A DNA stretch of 64,000 nucleotides from Alteromonas macleodii ATCC 27126 (GCF_000172635.2 NC_018632.1:1364001-1428000); one strand, 5' to 3'. Positions 1 to 9,965 are shown, counted from the first letter of the stretch. The notes: generated from the letters alone by a model not told the origin. Numbers and translations: made by a program.

Positions 1-2670
1 TTTTCCTCGAGAGAACAGCACCAATTCCCCGCAGCGCTCTCGTTTAGCGAGTTGATACGCGAAGTCTTGAATCTCTTCGAAACTCAAGCCTTTGATTCTT
101 TCAGCAAGCTTTGCATTTCTATTAAACTCTAAATCTTGCGTACCCAAACTTACCCATAAACGCTGTGACTTCATCGAAAGAGTAAGGTCTCTCTCTTCTA
201 ACTGCTTAATAAGGTTTTGTTGGATAGTCGGCCAATAAAAACGATAGAACTCTATTTCATTGAGTTGCTGGAACAAAAAGGCGGTCATTGCATCCAACAG
301 TTGCTTGGGGCTGCACTGAGGACTTTGAATATAAAAAGCCATTCCAGGGTGTTGATTGTGTGGTACGTAGCCTGTTCCCACAATATACCCAAGCTGCTGT
401 TCTGTTCTCAATGAATTGAAGAATGGTGCGGCCAGCATTTGTTCTAGGACCATACACAACGCTGTATCAGTAAGGCTAGGTGAGGGGGCTTGTAGATAAA
501 GTACAACAGCGGAGTCATCGTGATTACACAAAACCTCGTGATAGAGTGTTCCTCCCACGGGAAGTTTTGATACTGCACGAGAAAGTGGTGCTCCCCCCGT
601 ATTTTTACAATGGTTACGGAGTTCCGTAGAGAATCCCTTTGCCTCTTCACTTGCCCAGTTACCATGCATAAATGCTTCTACAAAATAATGTTCAAAAGCA
701 TTGTTTCGACAACTTAACATCTCTTGATAAGAGATATTTTCTATCACATCCAGCAGTTCCACAGGCGCTTGTGTATTGCGTTGAATCAGCACGCTCAACC
801 GTGAGAATAAACGGTTAGTCGGCTTGTTCAGCAGTGAGTTGTGGAGGCTTTGAATTTGAAGCGCTTTGTGATGTTCAAACACTCTTTCGTCGGGAGTGAA
901 CTCAAGAACAGCATCAAGAAGCTGGCTGGCTAATAAGGTTTGTTGATTAGTAAAACCACGTGTATGCAGCGTAAACCCTGCTTGATGCCCATAAATTCGA
1001 TAGTGAAGACCAGCAATTTCTGCTCGATAATATTTCGCTTGAAGGTGGTCATTCAGAGCTCCCAACCAAATTCTCTTTGCTGCGACTGAGGTCAGTGAGT
1101 CAGAAAAACGAGCAGTGTCGAAGGAAATATAAATATCTCCTTTAGGGCTATGAAACTGCTGATCCTGAGCGAACCAAAAACGATAGCCACCGTCGTCGAC
1201 TAATTTGTTAGGAATGTTAAACCCTGTTTCAGGTAGTATCAGGGTGTATTCACTTGCCAAATAAGGATTAGGCGGTGGAAGACGTAATGCAGAAATTCTT
1301 TTTGCTGACTCAAGAGAGCGCAATAGAGAGTCATCGATATTTTCGACACTATATTCAGCTTCATAAAATGCACATACTTGAGTAGTTTTTACGTCTTTCG
1401 ATATTACTTTTAAGCGAAGATTTTTCGGTGTAAAAAACGACAGGGCATGCTCAATAACGCTTCTGTCATAACTACCAATAGTGGAACGTAGCCTATTTAA
1501 TTCTTCCGGCTCAAATATAAATTGATGCTGTGCATACTCGGTCATGATCCCAAGTGGCTTCACATTTTCTTCGTACTCTAGTGCCAGCGCATTAAGCTGC
1601 GATTTCTCGTGAAAGCGCCATTCTTCAGTGGATGCTTCTTTTATTAATTCGATATAACTAAACAATGCCTCTAACACTTGCGCTTTATGTTTAAGGCCTT
1701 CCTGAGTGAGCTGAAAGCTCACGTTAAAGTCTTTAAATTTATCGCCCTCTATACCTGAACCGGCGATTAGATTTAGTGCCCAGTCTTTTTCTTTCAAATA
1801 GGCAAGTAGGCTTCCTTCGCCTTCATCACCAATCAAATGGCTGATGTAGTTCAGTGGTTTGGTTTTGTAGTCGTTCTGTAAAGCGGGTAGCGCAAACGTT
1901 ACTATCATCCGTCTAGCAGATTGCAGAGGATGTATATTGATCTGAATGCCTAGCTCATTTTCAGTATATAGTTCAGGCCAGTCGTCAGAGGCTAACTGTC
2001 CGCTTGGTAACGTACCAAAGCATTGATGCACTAATGCCTCGAGCTGTGGTATTGGCATAGGGCTGGCTACACACAGTCGCATGTTCTGAGCACAATAATA
2101 AGATTGGTGAAGTACCTTTAGGCGACGCTTCAGTTCTGCACATTCATGTTGGGAAAATGTATCGCTATTGCCCACCGAAAATTTTGCAAAAGGATGCTGG
2201 GGGTTACATGTTTCTTTATGTATTTGATAAAGACGTCGAAGGTCGTCCTTTTTCTTAAACTCAAACTCTGAATGAATATTCTTTATTTCATTGGTAAGTG
2301 CATCCTCTTCAAAGAGGGGCTGCCTTAGCATATCTGCAAACGCAGGCAACGTTTGCGCAATAGTGTCTCTACTGCAACTGAAATGATAATTAGCGTATTC
2401 AGTTCCCGTCCACGCGTTTATTGTGCCTCCGTGCTGTTCAATGAATCCATTAATCGCATTGGGCTTAGGTAAGTGACGGCTTCCCATGAAAAGCATGTGT
2501 TCAAGAAGGTGGGCTAACCCTTGGCAATCGCTTGGGTCATAAAAGTGTCCGGCTCTTACCGCCATTGAAACAAAAGATTCACTCGCTTCTGGCGTGTGAC
2601 ATAACATGGCACGCAACCCATTAGGTAAAGTAACGTGATGTGCGTTTTCTAAATTTATGGTGTTGTTCAC
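1..2670 (-). CDS. M16 (insulinase/pitrilysin-like) zinc protease, C-terminus cut by window edge
   Basis: This is an open frame of 890 codons on the minus strand from a GTG at 2670 to the window edge without a stop. The inverted zincin motif HLLEH is at residues 54-58, followed by MLFMGS, and a downstream acidic helix around residue 130 (NEIKNIHSEFE) supplies the third zinc ligand typical of M16. No signal peptide is visible, unlike periplasmic E. coli protease III, so it is probably cytosolic. Pitrilysin-like proteins run to about 900-960 residues, so only the last few tens of residues are missing. The GTG is chosen because the upstream ATG runs straight into TGA. The gene is divergent from sixA. 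Family is secure; the peptide substrate is unknown. Confidence 0.85.
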   Translation of the reverse strand, partial: MNNTINLENAHHVTLPNGLRAMLCHTPEASESFVSMAVRAGHFYDPSDCQGLAHLLEHMLFMGSRHLPKPNAINGFIEQHGGTINAWTGTEYANYHFSCSRDTIAQTLPAFADMLRQPLFEEDALTNEIKNIHSEFEFKKKDDLRRLYQIHKETCNPQHPFAKFSVGNSDTFSQHECAELKRRLKVLHQSYYCAQNMRLCVASPMPIPQLEALVHQCFGTLPSGQLASDDWPELYTENELGIQINIHPLQSARRMIVTFALPALQNDYKTKPLNYISHLIGDEGEGSLLAYLKEKDWALNLIAGSGIEGDKFKDFNVSFQLTQEGLKHKAQVLEALFSYIELIKEASTEEWRFHEKSQLNALALEYEENVKPLGIMTEYAQHQFIFEPEELNRLRSTIGSYDRSVIEHALSFFTPKNLRLKVISKDVKTTQVCAFYEAEYSVENIDDSLLRSLESAKRISALRLPPPNPYLASEYTLILPETGFNIPNKLVDDGGYRFWFAQDQQFHSPKGDIYISFDTARFSDSLTSVAAKRIWLGALNDHLQAKYYRAEIAGLHYRIYGHQAGFTLHTRGFTNQQTLLASQLLDAVLEFTPDERVFEHHKALQIQSLHNSLLNKPTNRLFSRLSVLIQRNTQAPVELLDVIENISYQEMLSCRNNAFEHYFVEAFMHGNWASEEAKGFSTELRNHCKNTGGAPLSRAVSKLPVGGTLYHEVLCNHDDSAVVLYLQAPSPSLTDTALCMVLEQMLAAPFFNSLRTEQQLGYIVGTGYVPHNQHPGMAFYIQSPQCSPKQLLDAMTAFLFQQLNEIEFYRFYWPTIQQNLIKQLEERDLTLSMKSQRLWVSLGTQDLEFNRNAKLAERIKGLSFEEIQDFAYQLAKRERCGELVLFSRGK

Positions 2671-2829
2671 ATTGTCTCGTTTTTGGTCAAGAGCACCTTA
2701 CTGCTGGAGCGTCTATAAAGAGAAACTTCACAAAACGTTAAATAATGTACGAAAATTCTCACTATTCGCCGTTTAGCGCTAGGCGTAGTATCAGCTCTCT
2801 GATATCGTTAGCATACTTTCATTAATACT

Positions 2830-3357
2830 ATGCGCAATGTTATGTCAGGTCAAAGTAGCAACGACGACATTTATCTTTTCATTATGCGTCACGGTGAAGC
2901 AGAAGCGCCCAGACTCGATGATAAAAGCAGGCAACTTACACCATTAGGTAGAGAGCAAGCCAAAACAGCAGCTTTATGGTTAAAAGATCAGTATTGCCAG
3001 AAAGGCATTGTGGACTTAGCGCTTGTGAGCCCTTATCGTCGAGCCAAACAGACCCATGATATGGTATCGCTTGATATCATTGCGAACAAAGTTGAAAATA
3101 ATGAAGATATTGTTCCGGAAGGCTCGCCAAGACTGGTGAGTGATTATATTGATGGACTTCTTCACGCCGCGGTCAATTCCAAAAAACCAATCAAAAAACT
3201 TCTTGTTGTTAGTCACATGCCGCTAGTTAGCTATCTCGTTGATGAACTGTGCCAGTCTTACACCACAAGTTTGTTTTCTACGGCCTCAATTGCTGTTATC
3301 AAGTACTCTTTAAAAGAGCACAAAGGCACGCTGGTAACGCATTATCAAGGACTGTAA
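2830..3357 (+). CDS. sixA: Phosphohistidine phosphatase SixA
   Basis: SixA removes phosphate from histidine phosphotransfer domains or PTS components. The 175-residue protein has the histidine phosphatase signature RHG at residues 20-22, followed by LTPLGREQA and ALVSPYRRAKQT, and the second catalytic histidine in VVSHMPL around residue 129. These are the hallmarks of the small SixA branch, which is about 160 residues in E. coli. The start could also be the ATG at 2842, which would trim four residues; no strong ribosome binding site separates the two. It is transcribed away from the M16 protease and followed by a small unknown gene. Confidence 0.88.
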   Translation: MRNVMSGQSSNDDIYLFIMRHGEAEAPRLDDKSRQLTPLGREQAKTAALWLKDQYCQKGIVDLALVSPYRRAKQTHDMVSLDIIANKVENNEDIVPEGSPRLVSDYIDGLLHAAVNSKKPIKKLLVVSHMPLVSYLVDELCQSYTTSLFSTASIAVIKYSLKEHKGTLVTHYQGL

Positions 3358-3478
3358 ACGCCTTGCTCCTTCTTAGCGATTAATTTCGGAAATTGAACAA
3401 TTAATCGTTAAGTATATTCCCACATGGTCGATAGACTCTTTGAGAGTGTCAAAGTTTATTCTATTGAAGGGTTGGGAA

Positions 3479-3673
3479 ATGGACAGCAAATCTATTCCTG
3501 AGCTCCTTAAACGTTCATTGCAATCGCATATGGCGGAGGCAGATTTACGTGAAGATAAGGAGACGCAGGATATTATTGCCAAATTATCTGAATTGTCAGA
3601 TAAGGTCGCTGCTGCGAAAGCTAGAGCGCTGGCAAATAGAGCACAGCGTCTAGCTGACGAATCAAAAAATTAG
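3479..3673 (+). CDS. Small hypothetical helical protein, 64 aa
   Basis: I do not recognise this protein. The start at 3479 (MDSKSIPELL) is chosen over an in-frame upstream start at 3440 because AAGGG lies about eight bases before it. The product is charged and almost wholly helical, with an Ala/Arg/Lys-rich second half (KVAAAKARALANRAQRLADE) that could form an amphipathic or coiled-coil helix. It has no signal peptide or transmembrane segment. It lies between sixA and the convergent yfjD. Codon use and the plausible ribosome binding site suggest a real gene, but no function can be proposed. Confidence 0.55.
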   Translation: MDSKSIPELLKRSLQSHMAEADLREDKETQDIIAKLSELSDKVAAAKARALANRAQRLADESKN

Positions 3674-3710
3674 CTGATAAGGCCGAAAGGCAGGTTAACC
3701 ACCAAAACGT

Positions 3711-5006
3711 TTAGTGGTCGTTATTCGACTCTTTAGGTGCAACATAGTATTCCGGCATGATTCTGACGGTTTTTATCATGCTTTCTGAAATGTCTACAAT
3801 TTCTAACGGATAACCCGCCAAACGCACGCTTACTTTGTTCTCAGGAATATCTTCAAGATACTCAAGTAATAAACCATTAAGGGTTTTAGGGCCTTCCGTA
3901 GGCAGGTTCCAATCCATTTCTCTGTTCAATTCTCGGACGTTGGCACTACCATCAACCAATACTGAACCATCCTGTTGTACGTGTGCTTCCTTACTGTGGT
4001 CTGGAACCATACTGGTGGTAAAGTCACCGATAATCTCTTCAAGAATATCTTCAAGAGTGACTAGACCCATAATGTCGCCATACTCATCAACAACCAGAGC
4101 AATGCGCTCTTTTTCGGCTTGAAACTTATACATCAGCGTGTGCAGCGGGGTAGATTCTGGTGTGTAGTAAATCTCACGAACTGCGCGAAGCAAGCTTGAT
4201 TTAGTGAACTGGTCTTTAGATAGAAGGCGCAGGGCGTCACGCACATGCACAAAGCCGACCGCATCGTCGACACTGTCTCGGTATAATAAAACACGGGTAT
4301 GTTGAGCATGGGTTAACGCTTTTTGAATTTTCTTCCAATCGTCGTTAATGTCGATAGCAAAAATTTCAGCACGTGGCACCATGATATCTTCGGCCGTTAC
4401 GCTTTCTAAGTCCAAAATACTCACCAACATATCTTGGTGTCGCTTAGGGATCATGGCACCAGCTTCAAAAACCACGGTTCTTAACTCTTCTCGACTTAAC
4501 GAGTCGTCACTTCCACTTGCAGGACTAATTCTTAGCAAAGCTAGAATGCCGTTTGTGATACCGTTAATCGCTGCCACAAAAGGGTACAGCAAGGTGAGTA
4601 GTGGAAGCAGAATAATGGAGCTCGGAAATGCCACTTTTTCTGGATACAGCGCAGCTAGTGTTTTCGGCGTTACTTCTGCAAAAATAAGTAGGACCAGCGT
4701 TAAGCCAAAGGTAGCAGCAAACAGCCCCCAATAGTCACCGAATAAACGAATACAAAGTATGGTTGCAAGCGAGGATGCTGCAATATTCACTAAGTTGTTT
4801 CCGATGAGAATAAGGCCGATAAGGCGATCAGGTCGTTCTAGAAGTTTAGCAACACGTATAGCTGAGCGGTTGCCTTCTCCTTGCAAATGCTTGAGTCGAT
4901 AACGATTAATCGACATCATGCCAGTTTCTGAACTAGAGAAATACGCAGATAGTAATATGAGTACGCCGAGCGCGATAAACAGCGTACTCGTTGATATGTC
5001 GTCCAA
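3711..5006 (-). CDS. yfjD: CNNM/CorB-type inner-membrane protein with CBS pair (YfjD)
   Basis: The 431-residue protein has an N-terminal DUF21/CNNM membrane domain (about residues 1-190; SAYFSSSETGMMSINRYRLKHL is characteristic), two CBS domains (about 200-330, with ITVEDI-like segments and DEYGDIMGLVTLEDILEEI), and a C-terminal CorC_HlyC domain (about 345-425). CorB/CorC proteins are linked to Mg2+ or Co2+ efflux and sense nucleotides through the CBS pair. It lies downstream of ypjD and divergent from ffh, the same neighbourhood as in E. coli, which supports the YfjD/CorB assignment. Length is close to E. coli YfjD. Transport direction and substrate are inferred from the family only. Confidence 0.85.
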   Translation of the reverse strand: MDDISTSTLFIALGVLILLSAYFSSSETGMMSINRYRLKHLQGEGNRSAIRVAKLLERPDRLIGLILIGNNLVNIAASSLATILCIRLFGDYWGLFAATFGLTLVLLIFAEVTPKTLAALYPEKVAFPSSIILLPLLTLLYPFVAAINGITNGILALLRISPASGSDDSLSREELRTVVFEAGAMIPKRHQDMLVSILDLESVTAEDIMVPRAEIFAIDINDDWKKIQKALTHAQHTRVLLYRDSVDDAVGFVHVRDALRLLSKDQFTKSSLLRAVREIYYTPESTPLHTLMYKFQAEKERIALVVDEYGDIMGLVTLEDILEEIIGDFTTSMVPDHSKEAHVQQDGSVLVDGSANVRELNREMDWNLPTEGPKTLNGLLLEYLEDIPENKVSVRLAGYPLEIVDISESMIKTVRIMPEYYVAPKESNNDH

Positions 5007-5181
5007 TTAATGGGTTCCTGTCTTAACTTAGGCTTCAAATGTATTGATTTGAGGTGCGAGTTTCAAGGGAAAATTGTTGATATGCCCCTAATTAACTAGA
5101 TAACACCAAAAAGTGACAAGCGCCGCCGAGCCGCCTAAAAAGCAAGCCCGGCAGCGAGCTCAGCAATAAATACAGGGAGTT

Positions 5182-5973
5182 TTAAAGAAGAAATTCGCGA
5201 ACTAGTTTGCTACCAAAATAGGCAAGGGACAGTAGCGTCACACCCAAGACTGTCATCACAATAACTTGTCGCCCGCGCCAACCTCGAAGTTTCTGGCCTA
5301 TTAAAAGAATGAGAAAAACAACGAGAGCGGCCGCTGATAGCACCGTTTTATGCGCGTAAGTTTTGTTAAACATATCTTCTAAGAAAACAAACCCGCTAAT
5401 TAGTGAGACGGTTAGTAAACAAGTTCCCGCAAGCAACAGCTTGAACAAAATGTTTTCTACAAGCATTAAAGGCGGTAGTGATGAATGTAGTAGCGCAGCA
5501 CCTTTTTGCTTTAACCGGTAGGTAATGTAGGACATTTGCAGTGCGTATAAGAATGCAATGACCAAAGTGCAGTAAGCAAACAATGACAAACTAATATGGA
5601 TAACTAAGCCCGGCTGCAGCTCTATGTGCATGATGTACGACACGGGAATAAACTGTGAGGCGAGTACCGTAAGACTTGCAAAGCCGAAAACAACAGGAAG
5701 TAAAATAAGATTAGGAATGGCGCGGGCAAATATAAGCATGGATACTGTAATTATCCACGACACTAATGAAAGCACGTTGGTTACACTCATGTCTTGCCCA
5801 GGCGCGACAATAATAACGTTGGTGAGAAAAGCGATATGTGCAATTGCCCCAACACTAGCGATGGATAGCCCTAATCGCTTATTTGGGCCGTCTTGGTGTA
5901 CGAATTTGCCAATAAGTACTGCCGCAGCTAATGCGTAGAGTAAAGCAGCAGATATGGCGAAAAGGGTGTTCAT
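5182..5973 (-). CDS. ypjD: Cytochrome c assembly-family membrane protein YpjD
   Basis: This 263-residue protein is almost entirely hydrophobic, with about eight predicted transmembrane helices, and belongs to the CcsA/CcmC-like family of haem-handling proteins. It starts with MNTLFAISAALLYALAAAVL and includes LSLFAYCTLVIAFLYALQMSY, typical of the YpjD branch. It is divergent from ffh and followed on the same strand by yfjD; this ffh/ypjD/yfjD cluster is conserved in gammaproteobacteria. YpjD has been linked to CorB-type ion transport and is also called CorE, but its biochemical role is unsettled. The 175 bases to yfjD contain no recognisable gene. Confidence 0.82.
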   Translation of the reverse strand: MNTLFAISAALLYALAAAVLIGKFVHQDGPNKRLGLSIASVGAIAHIAFLTNVIIVAPGQDMSVTNVLSLVSWIITVSMLIFARAIPNLILLPVVFGFASLTVLASQFIPVSYIMHIELQPGLVIHISLSLFAYCTLVIAFLYALQMSYITYRLKQKGAALLHSSLPPLMLVENILFKLLLAGTCLLTVSLISGFVFLEDMFNKTYAHKTVLSAAALVVFLILLIGQKLRGWRGRQVIVMTVLGVTLLSLAYFGSKLVREFLL

Positions 5974-6271
5974 GATGCGTCCTGTAATAGGTAGGTGACG
6001 TCTTCACCGACTGAGTCGGTATTGATACTGCAACTTGCAAGTAAATTCAACCATCTCCTTGATTTTGTTTGTTTCACACCCACTTTTAGTGTGGGTATAG
6101 GATCATGGAAGGACAATTTTTACTCCATATCGACTTCGAAATTCGTACATCAAATTTCGACAACCCTTGACGCAAAAGTTTAAAAATTTAACCGCAATTG
6201 TGGGTACGTTACCGTTCGCTTTTACGTTACAATGCGGGCATTACGTCTGAAATAAAAAGAAGTTTCATACT

Positions 6272-7711
6272 ATGTTTGAGAATTTATCAGAACGCTTAGG
6301 CCAGACATTACGAAATGTCAGCGGTAAAGGGCGTCTTACTGAAGACAATATTAAAGAAACGCTACGCGAAGTGCGTATGGCACTACTTGAAGCCGACGTT
6401 GCGCTACCCGTAGTAAAAGCGTTTGTTGCACAGGTAAAAGAACGTGCAGTTGGTACCGAAGTAACCAAAAGCCTCAAGCCTGGCCAAGTATTTATTAAAA
6501 TCGTTCAGTCTGAACTAGAGTCGGTGATGGGGGAGGCGAACGAAAAGCTTAACCTCGCAACTCAACCTCCGGCTGTTGTGCTTATGGCGGGCTTACAAGG
6601 TGCGGGTAAAACTACGTCTGTAGGTAAACTTGCGAAATACCTAACTGAGCGCGAGAAAAAGAAAGTGATGGTAGTGAGTGCCGACGTATACCGTCCGGCC
6701 GCTATCAAGCAGCTTGAAACACTCGCCGGTGAAGTGAACGTAGCTTTCCATCCGTCAACGATTTTACAAAAGCCCATTGATATCGTTAACGACGCTATTG
6801 TTGAAGCGAAGAAAAATTTCTTCGACGTTCTACTAGTAGATACCGCGGGTCGTTTGCATGTCGATAACGACATGATGGACGAAATTAAAGAGCTTCACGC
6901 TGCAGTTAAGCCAATTGAAACCCTGTTTGTGGTTGATGCCATGACCGGTCAGGATGCTGCGAATACGGCAAAGGCGTTTAACGACGCGCTACCGCTAACC
7001 GGTGTAATACTGACCAAAGCAGATGGTGACGCACGAGGTGGTGCTGCACTGTCGGTTCGTCACATCACGGGTAAACCTATTAAGTTTATCGGTATGGGCG
7101 AAAAGGTTGATGCACTTGAGCCTTTCCACCCTGAGCGTATTGCGTCTCGTATCTTGGGCATGGGCGACGTACTTAGCCTTATCGAAGAGGTTGAGCGTAA
7201 AGTCGATAAGTCGAAAGCGGAAAAGCTGGCCAAGAAGGTACAGAAAGGAAAAGGCTTCGACCTGCAAGACTTTAAAGATCAGCTTGAGCAAATGAAGAAC
7301 ATGGGCGGCATGATGGGAATGCTTGATAAGCTTCCTGGCATGGGCGGTATGTCTGATAAAATCAAAGATCAGGCAAACGACAAGCAGTTTAACCAAATGG
7401 AAGCCATCATTAATTCGATGACACCAGCTGAACGTGCGCGCCCAGATATGATTAAAGGGTCGCGTAAGCGCCGTATAGCAGCCGGTTCAGGTACGCAAAT
7501 TCAAGACGTAAACCGTTTACTTAAGCAGTTTACGCAAATGCAGAAAATGATGAAGAAGATGTCTGGCGGCGGCATGAAGAAGATGATGCGTCAGATGAAA
7601 GGCATGATGCCTCCGGGTGGCGGTTTTGGAGGCCCAGGTGGTCCAGGCGGCCCGGGTGGATTCGGCGGCCCTGGCGGGTTTGGCGGAGGCGGTGGCTTCC
7701 CACCACGTTAA
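6272..7711 (+). CDS. ffh: Signal recognition particle protein Ffh with Gly/Pro-rich tail
   Basis: Ffh binds 4.5S RNA and delivers nascent inner-membrane proteins to FtsY. The N domain covers about residues 1-100 and the GTPase domain about 100-300, with the P-loop GLQGAGKTT near 109, DTAGR near 190 and TKADGDARGG near 249. The methionine-rich M domain follows with SRKRRIAAGSG, the RNA-binding region. At 479 residues it exceeds E. coli Ffh (453) because MKGMMPPG is followed by a run of GGP/GGF repeats (DNA about 7613-7705). AAGAAG precedes the ATG. The 298-base gap to ypjD holds a possible -10 TACAAT near 6228 but no convincing -35. A terminator follows at 7741. Confidence 0.97.
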   Translation: MFENLSERLGQTLRNVSGKGRLTEDNIKETLREVRMALLEADVALPVVKAFVAQVKERAVGTEVTKSLKPGQVFIKIVQSELESVMGEANEKLNLATQPPAVVLMAGLQGAGKTTSVGKLAKYLTEREKKKVMVVSADVYRPAAIKQLETLAGEVNVAFHPSTILQKPIDIVNDAIVEAKKNFFDVLLVDTAGRLHVDNDMMDEIKELHAAVKPIETLFVVDAMTGQDAANTAKAFNDALPLTGVILTKADGDARGGAALSVRHITGKPIKFIGMGEKVDALEPFHPERIASRILGMGDVLSLIEEVERKVDKSKAEKLAKKVQKGKGFDLQDFKDQLEQMKNMGGMMGMLDKLPGMGGMSDKIKDQANDKQFNQMEAIINSMTPAERARPDMIKGSRKRRIAAGSGTQIQDVNRLLKQFTQMQKMMKKMSGGGMKKMMRQMKGMMPPGGGFGGPGGPGGPGGFGGPGGFGGGGGFPPR

Positions 7712-7740
7712 AAGACTATCGCATTACTTAAGAATGCTTA

Positions 7741-7780
7741 AAAACCTCAATCGCAGCAATGCATTGAGGTTTTTTTATTT
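7741..7780 (+). terminator. Rho-independent terminator after ffh
   Basis: The arms AAAACCTCAAT (7741-7751) and ATTGAGGTTTT (7763-7773) form an 11-bp stem with an 11-base loop, followed by a T-rich stretch. It lies 30 bases after the ffh stop codon. Confidence 0.85.
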
Positions 7781-7898
7781 TTTTGCATCCAGTTTCACTC
7801 ATCAATCGTTTGGCTTGTTGAACAGGACGTGAGCAGTACTTATCGCATCGCGCGTTTAAGTGACGTCTCTTCACGAATCAACAAGTACGGAGATGAAG

Positions 7899-9965
7899 AT
7901 GGAATTCAATAAAACATCACAGCAAAAATTAAAACTGTCACTGTTGGCGACGGCAATGGTTCTCGCGCTAAGTGCCTGCGACGGTGACGACGGAACAGAT
8001 GGTGTCGATGGGACTGATGGCGCGCCTGGCCAAGATGGTGCAACCGGTCAAGATGGAACCCCAGGCTTCGCGTCTGCGACATTCTTGGTCGCAAATAATG
8101 GCGATGACAACCGCAATACGGTTACTTCGATTGACCAAAACGCAAATGTTTTATCTACGGTAACCACTGGAGCGAATGAGGGGATTGTATTCACGCAAAG
8201 CGGAAGCTTGGTACAAGCTGGTGACAGTGATTTACCGTTATTAAGAACGCTTTGTAATTTTGAAGCTCAAGCCGACTACATGATGAGTACAGGGCATGAG
8301 ATAACGGGCGCAACTACGGGCCTTGTTAATCCGAAAGGTATTGCCTTTGCTGAAAATGCAGGTTTAGTTATGGTGGCTGACTTTAACGGTCAAAAGGTTA
8401 GCGTATTCGGTGGCCAAGCAGCAGGCAATGTTGCACCGATTGCAGAAATAATGACCTCAGCAAAACCATGGGATGTGGCCTATGACGAACAAAGCGATAG
8501 ATTGTTTGTTGCACTGACCGATGGGACACTCGCGGTTTACGATAATGTCGCTGGTTCTGATTTTGCGCCCACAGTTATGCGTTCAGTGGTGCCTTCAGAT
8601 GCAGACGGAAATCAAATATCGATTAATCTGCACGGTATCGCTTACGAGCCTATGTCTAATCGTATGGTATTGTCAGACGTTGGCGATGCTGCAATTGCTG
8701 ATGATGGTCAAATTTTTGTTTTAGAAAATGCCTCTACGGCTGATGGGGCTGTGGTACCAAGCAGAGTGATTGGTGGCGCATCTACCCAGCTTGGTAATCC
8801 AGTAGACATTGTTTTAACCGGTTCTGATCTTCGCGTGGCGGAAAAATCCAATGACGCCATTTTGGTGTTCTCAAACATATTCAACGGTGCTAGTGGCGAC
8901 GTTGCACCAACGCTATCAACGCCCTCAGTAAAACCAGAGTCGTTGGCCGAGTTAACTCAGCTGAACGAGATGAAAGACGCATCGGACGATGGCATAACTA
9001 CCATGCCTATTATGGGCCTTTCGGTATCAAGTAACCCTGCAAGCGAAGGTGCAACCACGGGGCAAGTAGCGCAATACAGCGCTGTACTTTCCAGTGAGCT
9101 AAGCACTTTTGACGCTGGTATGAGCATTGAGAGTGCCGCTTTCACGGCTAGCGGTGATGGCGTCATTACCTTCGATGATGTTGAAACCTCAACGGGTGGT
9201 TTACTCGTGATTAATCGCCTTAAAACCATGCGAGACGGTATGATGTATAGCGATAGTTTCGACCACATGATTGCGGGTAGCGATACAGGCTTGATTGCAC
9301 CTAAAGGGTTAGACATTGCTTCAGAAGCAGGTGTGGTATTTGTGGCAGATGTTAACGAAGCTACTCCTGCCGTTCGCGTATTTTCGCCTTGTGCATCAGG
9401 CAATGTTGCGCCTCTATTAACACTTGAAGCTGCCAACGGGGCGCGCCCTTGGGATGTGGATTACGACCCATCAACTGATAGCGCGTATCTGGCGTTAACT
9501 AACGGTTCGGTTGCCGTGTTTGAAGAAGTGATGCGCAAAATGGAAAGCGGTGAAACCGTAATTACGGGTGAAGATAGGCTGATTGTCCCTGCAAGTGGTG
9601 GGACAGCATTTGCCGCGCCAACCAACATCCATGGCATAGACTATGATAGCCAAAGCGATAGTTTGGTCATTTCTGATGTAGGCAGCGCAGCGGATGCTAC
9701 TGACGGTAAATTGTACGTGATTCCTGGCGCAGGCAGTGCCGATGGCATAACGGATGTATCCGTCAATATTGCAGGACCGAGCTCAATGTTGGGTAATCCG
9801 GTAGACTTGATGCTCAGCAATGGTCATGTATATGTTGCTGAAAAATCAAATGGCATGATCCTGCGCTTTGACAATATTCTAAATGCAGCCTCGGGTGATA
9901 TTACGCCCAGCTTTAGCATGATGTATCCCGCACCAGAGTCGGTAAATGTATTGTCAGTGAAGTAA
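7899..9965 (+). CDS. Lipoprotein with collagen-like stalk and duplicated beta-propeller-like repeats
   Basis: The start at 7899 is preferred over in-frame starts at 7860 and 7893 because GGAG at 7889-7892 sits six bases upstream. The N-terminus has a signal peptide ending in the lipobox LSAC. The mature cysteine is followed by a Gly-Asp/Thr/Gln stalk (DGTDGVDGTDGAPGQDG) that reads as collagen-like GXX triplets. The rest of the 688 residues comprises two homologous halves offset by about 323 residues. PKGIAF near 145 matches PKGLDI near 468; KPWDVAYD matches RPWDVDYD; LGNPVD and VAEKSN recur in both. The repeats resemble six-bladed NHL/SMP-30-type propellers. It is probably a surface-exposed outer-membrane lipoprotein; the ligand is unknown. 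Terminators flank it. Confidence 0.75.
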   Translation: MEFNKTSQQKLKLSLLATAMVLALSACDGDDGTDGVDGTDGAPGQDGATGQDGTPGFASATFLVANNGDDNRNTVTSIDQNANVLSTVTTGANEGIVFTQSGSLVQAGDSDLPLLRTLCNFEAQADYMMSTGHEITGATTGLVNPKGIAFAENAGLVMVADFNGQKVSVFGGQAAGNVAPIAEIMTSAKPWDVAYDEQSDRLFVALTDGTLAVYDNVAGSDFAPTVMRSVVPSDADGNQISINLHGIAYEPMSNRMVLSDVGDAAIADDGQIFVLENASTADGAVVPSRVIGGASTQLGNPVDIVLTGSDLRVAEKSNDAILVFSNIFNGASGDVAPTLSTPSVKPESLAELTQLNEMKDASDDGITTMPIMGLSVSSNPASEGATTGQVAQYSAVLSSELSTFDAGMSIESAAFTASGDGVITFDDVETSTGGLLVINRLKTMRDGMMYSDSFDHMIAGSDTGLIAPKGLDIASEAGVVFVADVNEATPAVRVFSPCASGNVAPLLTLEAANGARPWDVDYDPSTDSAYLALTNGSVAVFEEVMRKMESGETVITGEDRLIVPASGGTAFAAPTNIHGIDYDSQSDSLVISDVGSAADATDGKLYVIPGAGSADGITDVSVNIAGPSSMLGNPVDLMLSNGHVYVAEKSNGMILRFDNILNAASGDITPSFSMMYPAPESVNVLSVK

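Noticed and set aside
6065..6090. Inverted repeat ACCCAC/GTGGGT upstream of ffh
   Set aside because: Only six base pairs, no U run and no transcribed gene ending there; probably chance.
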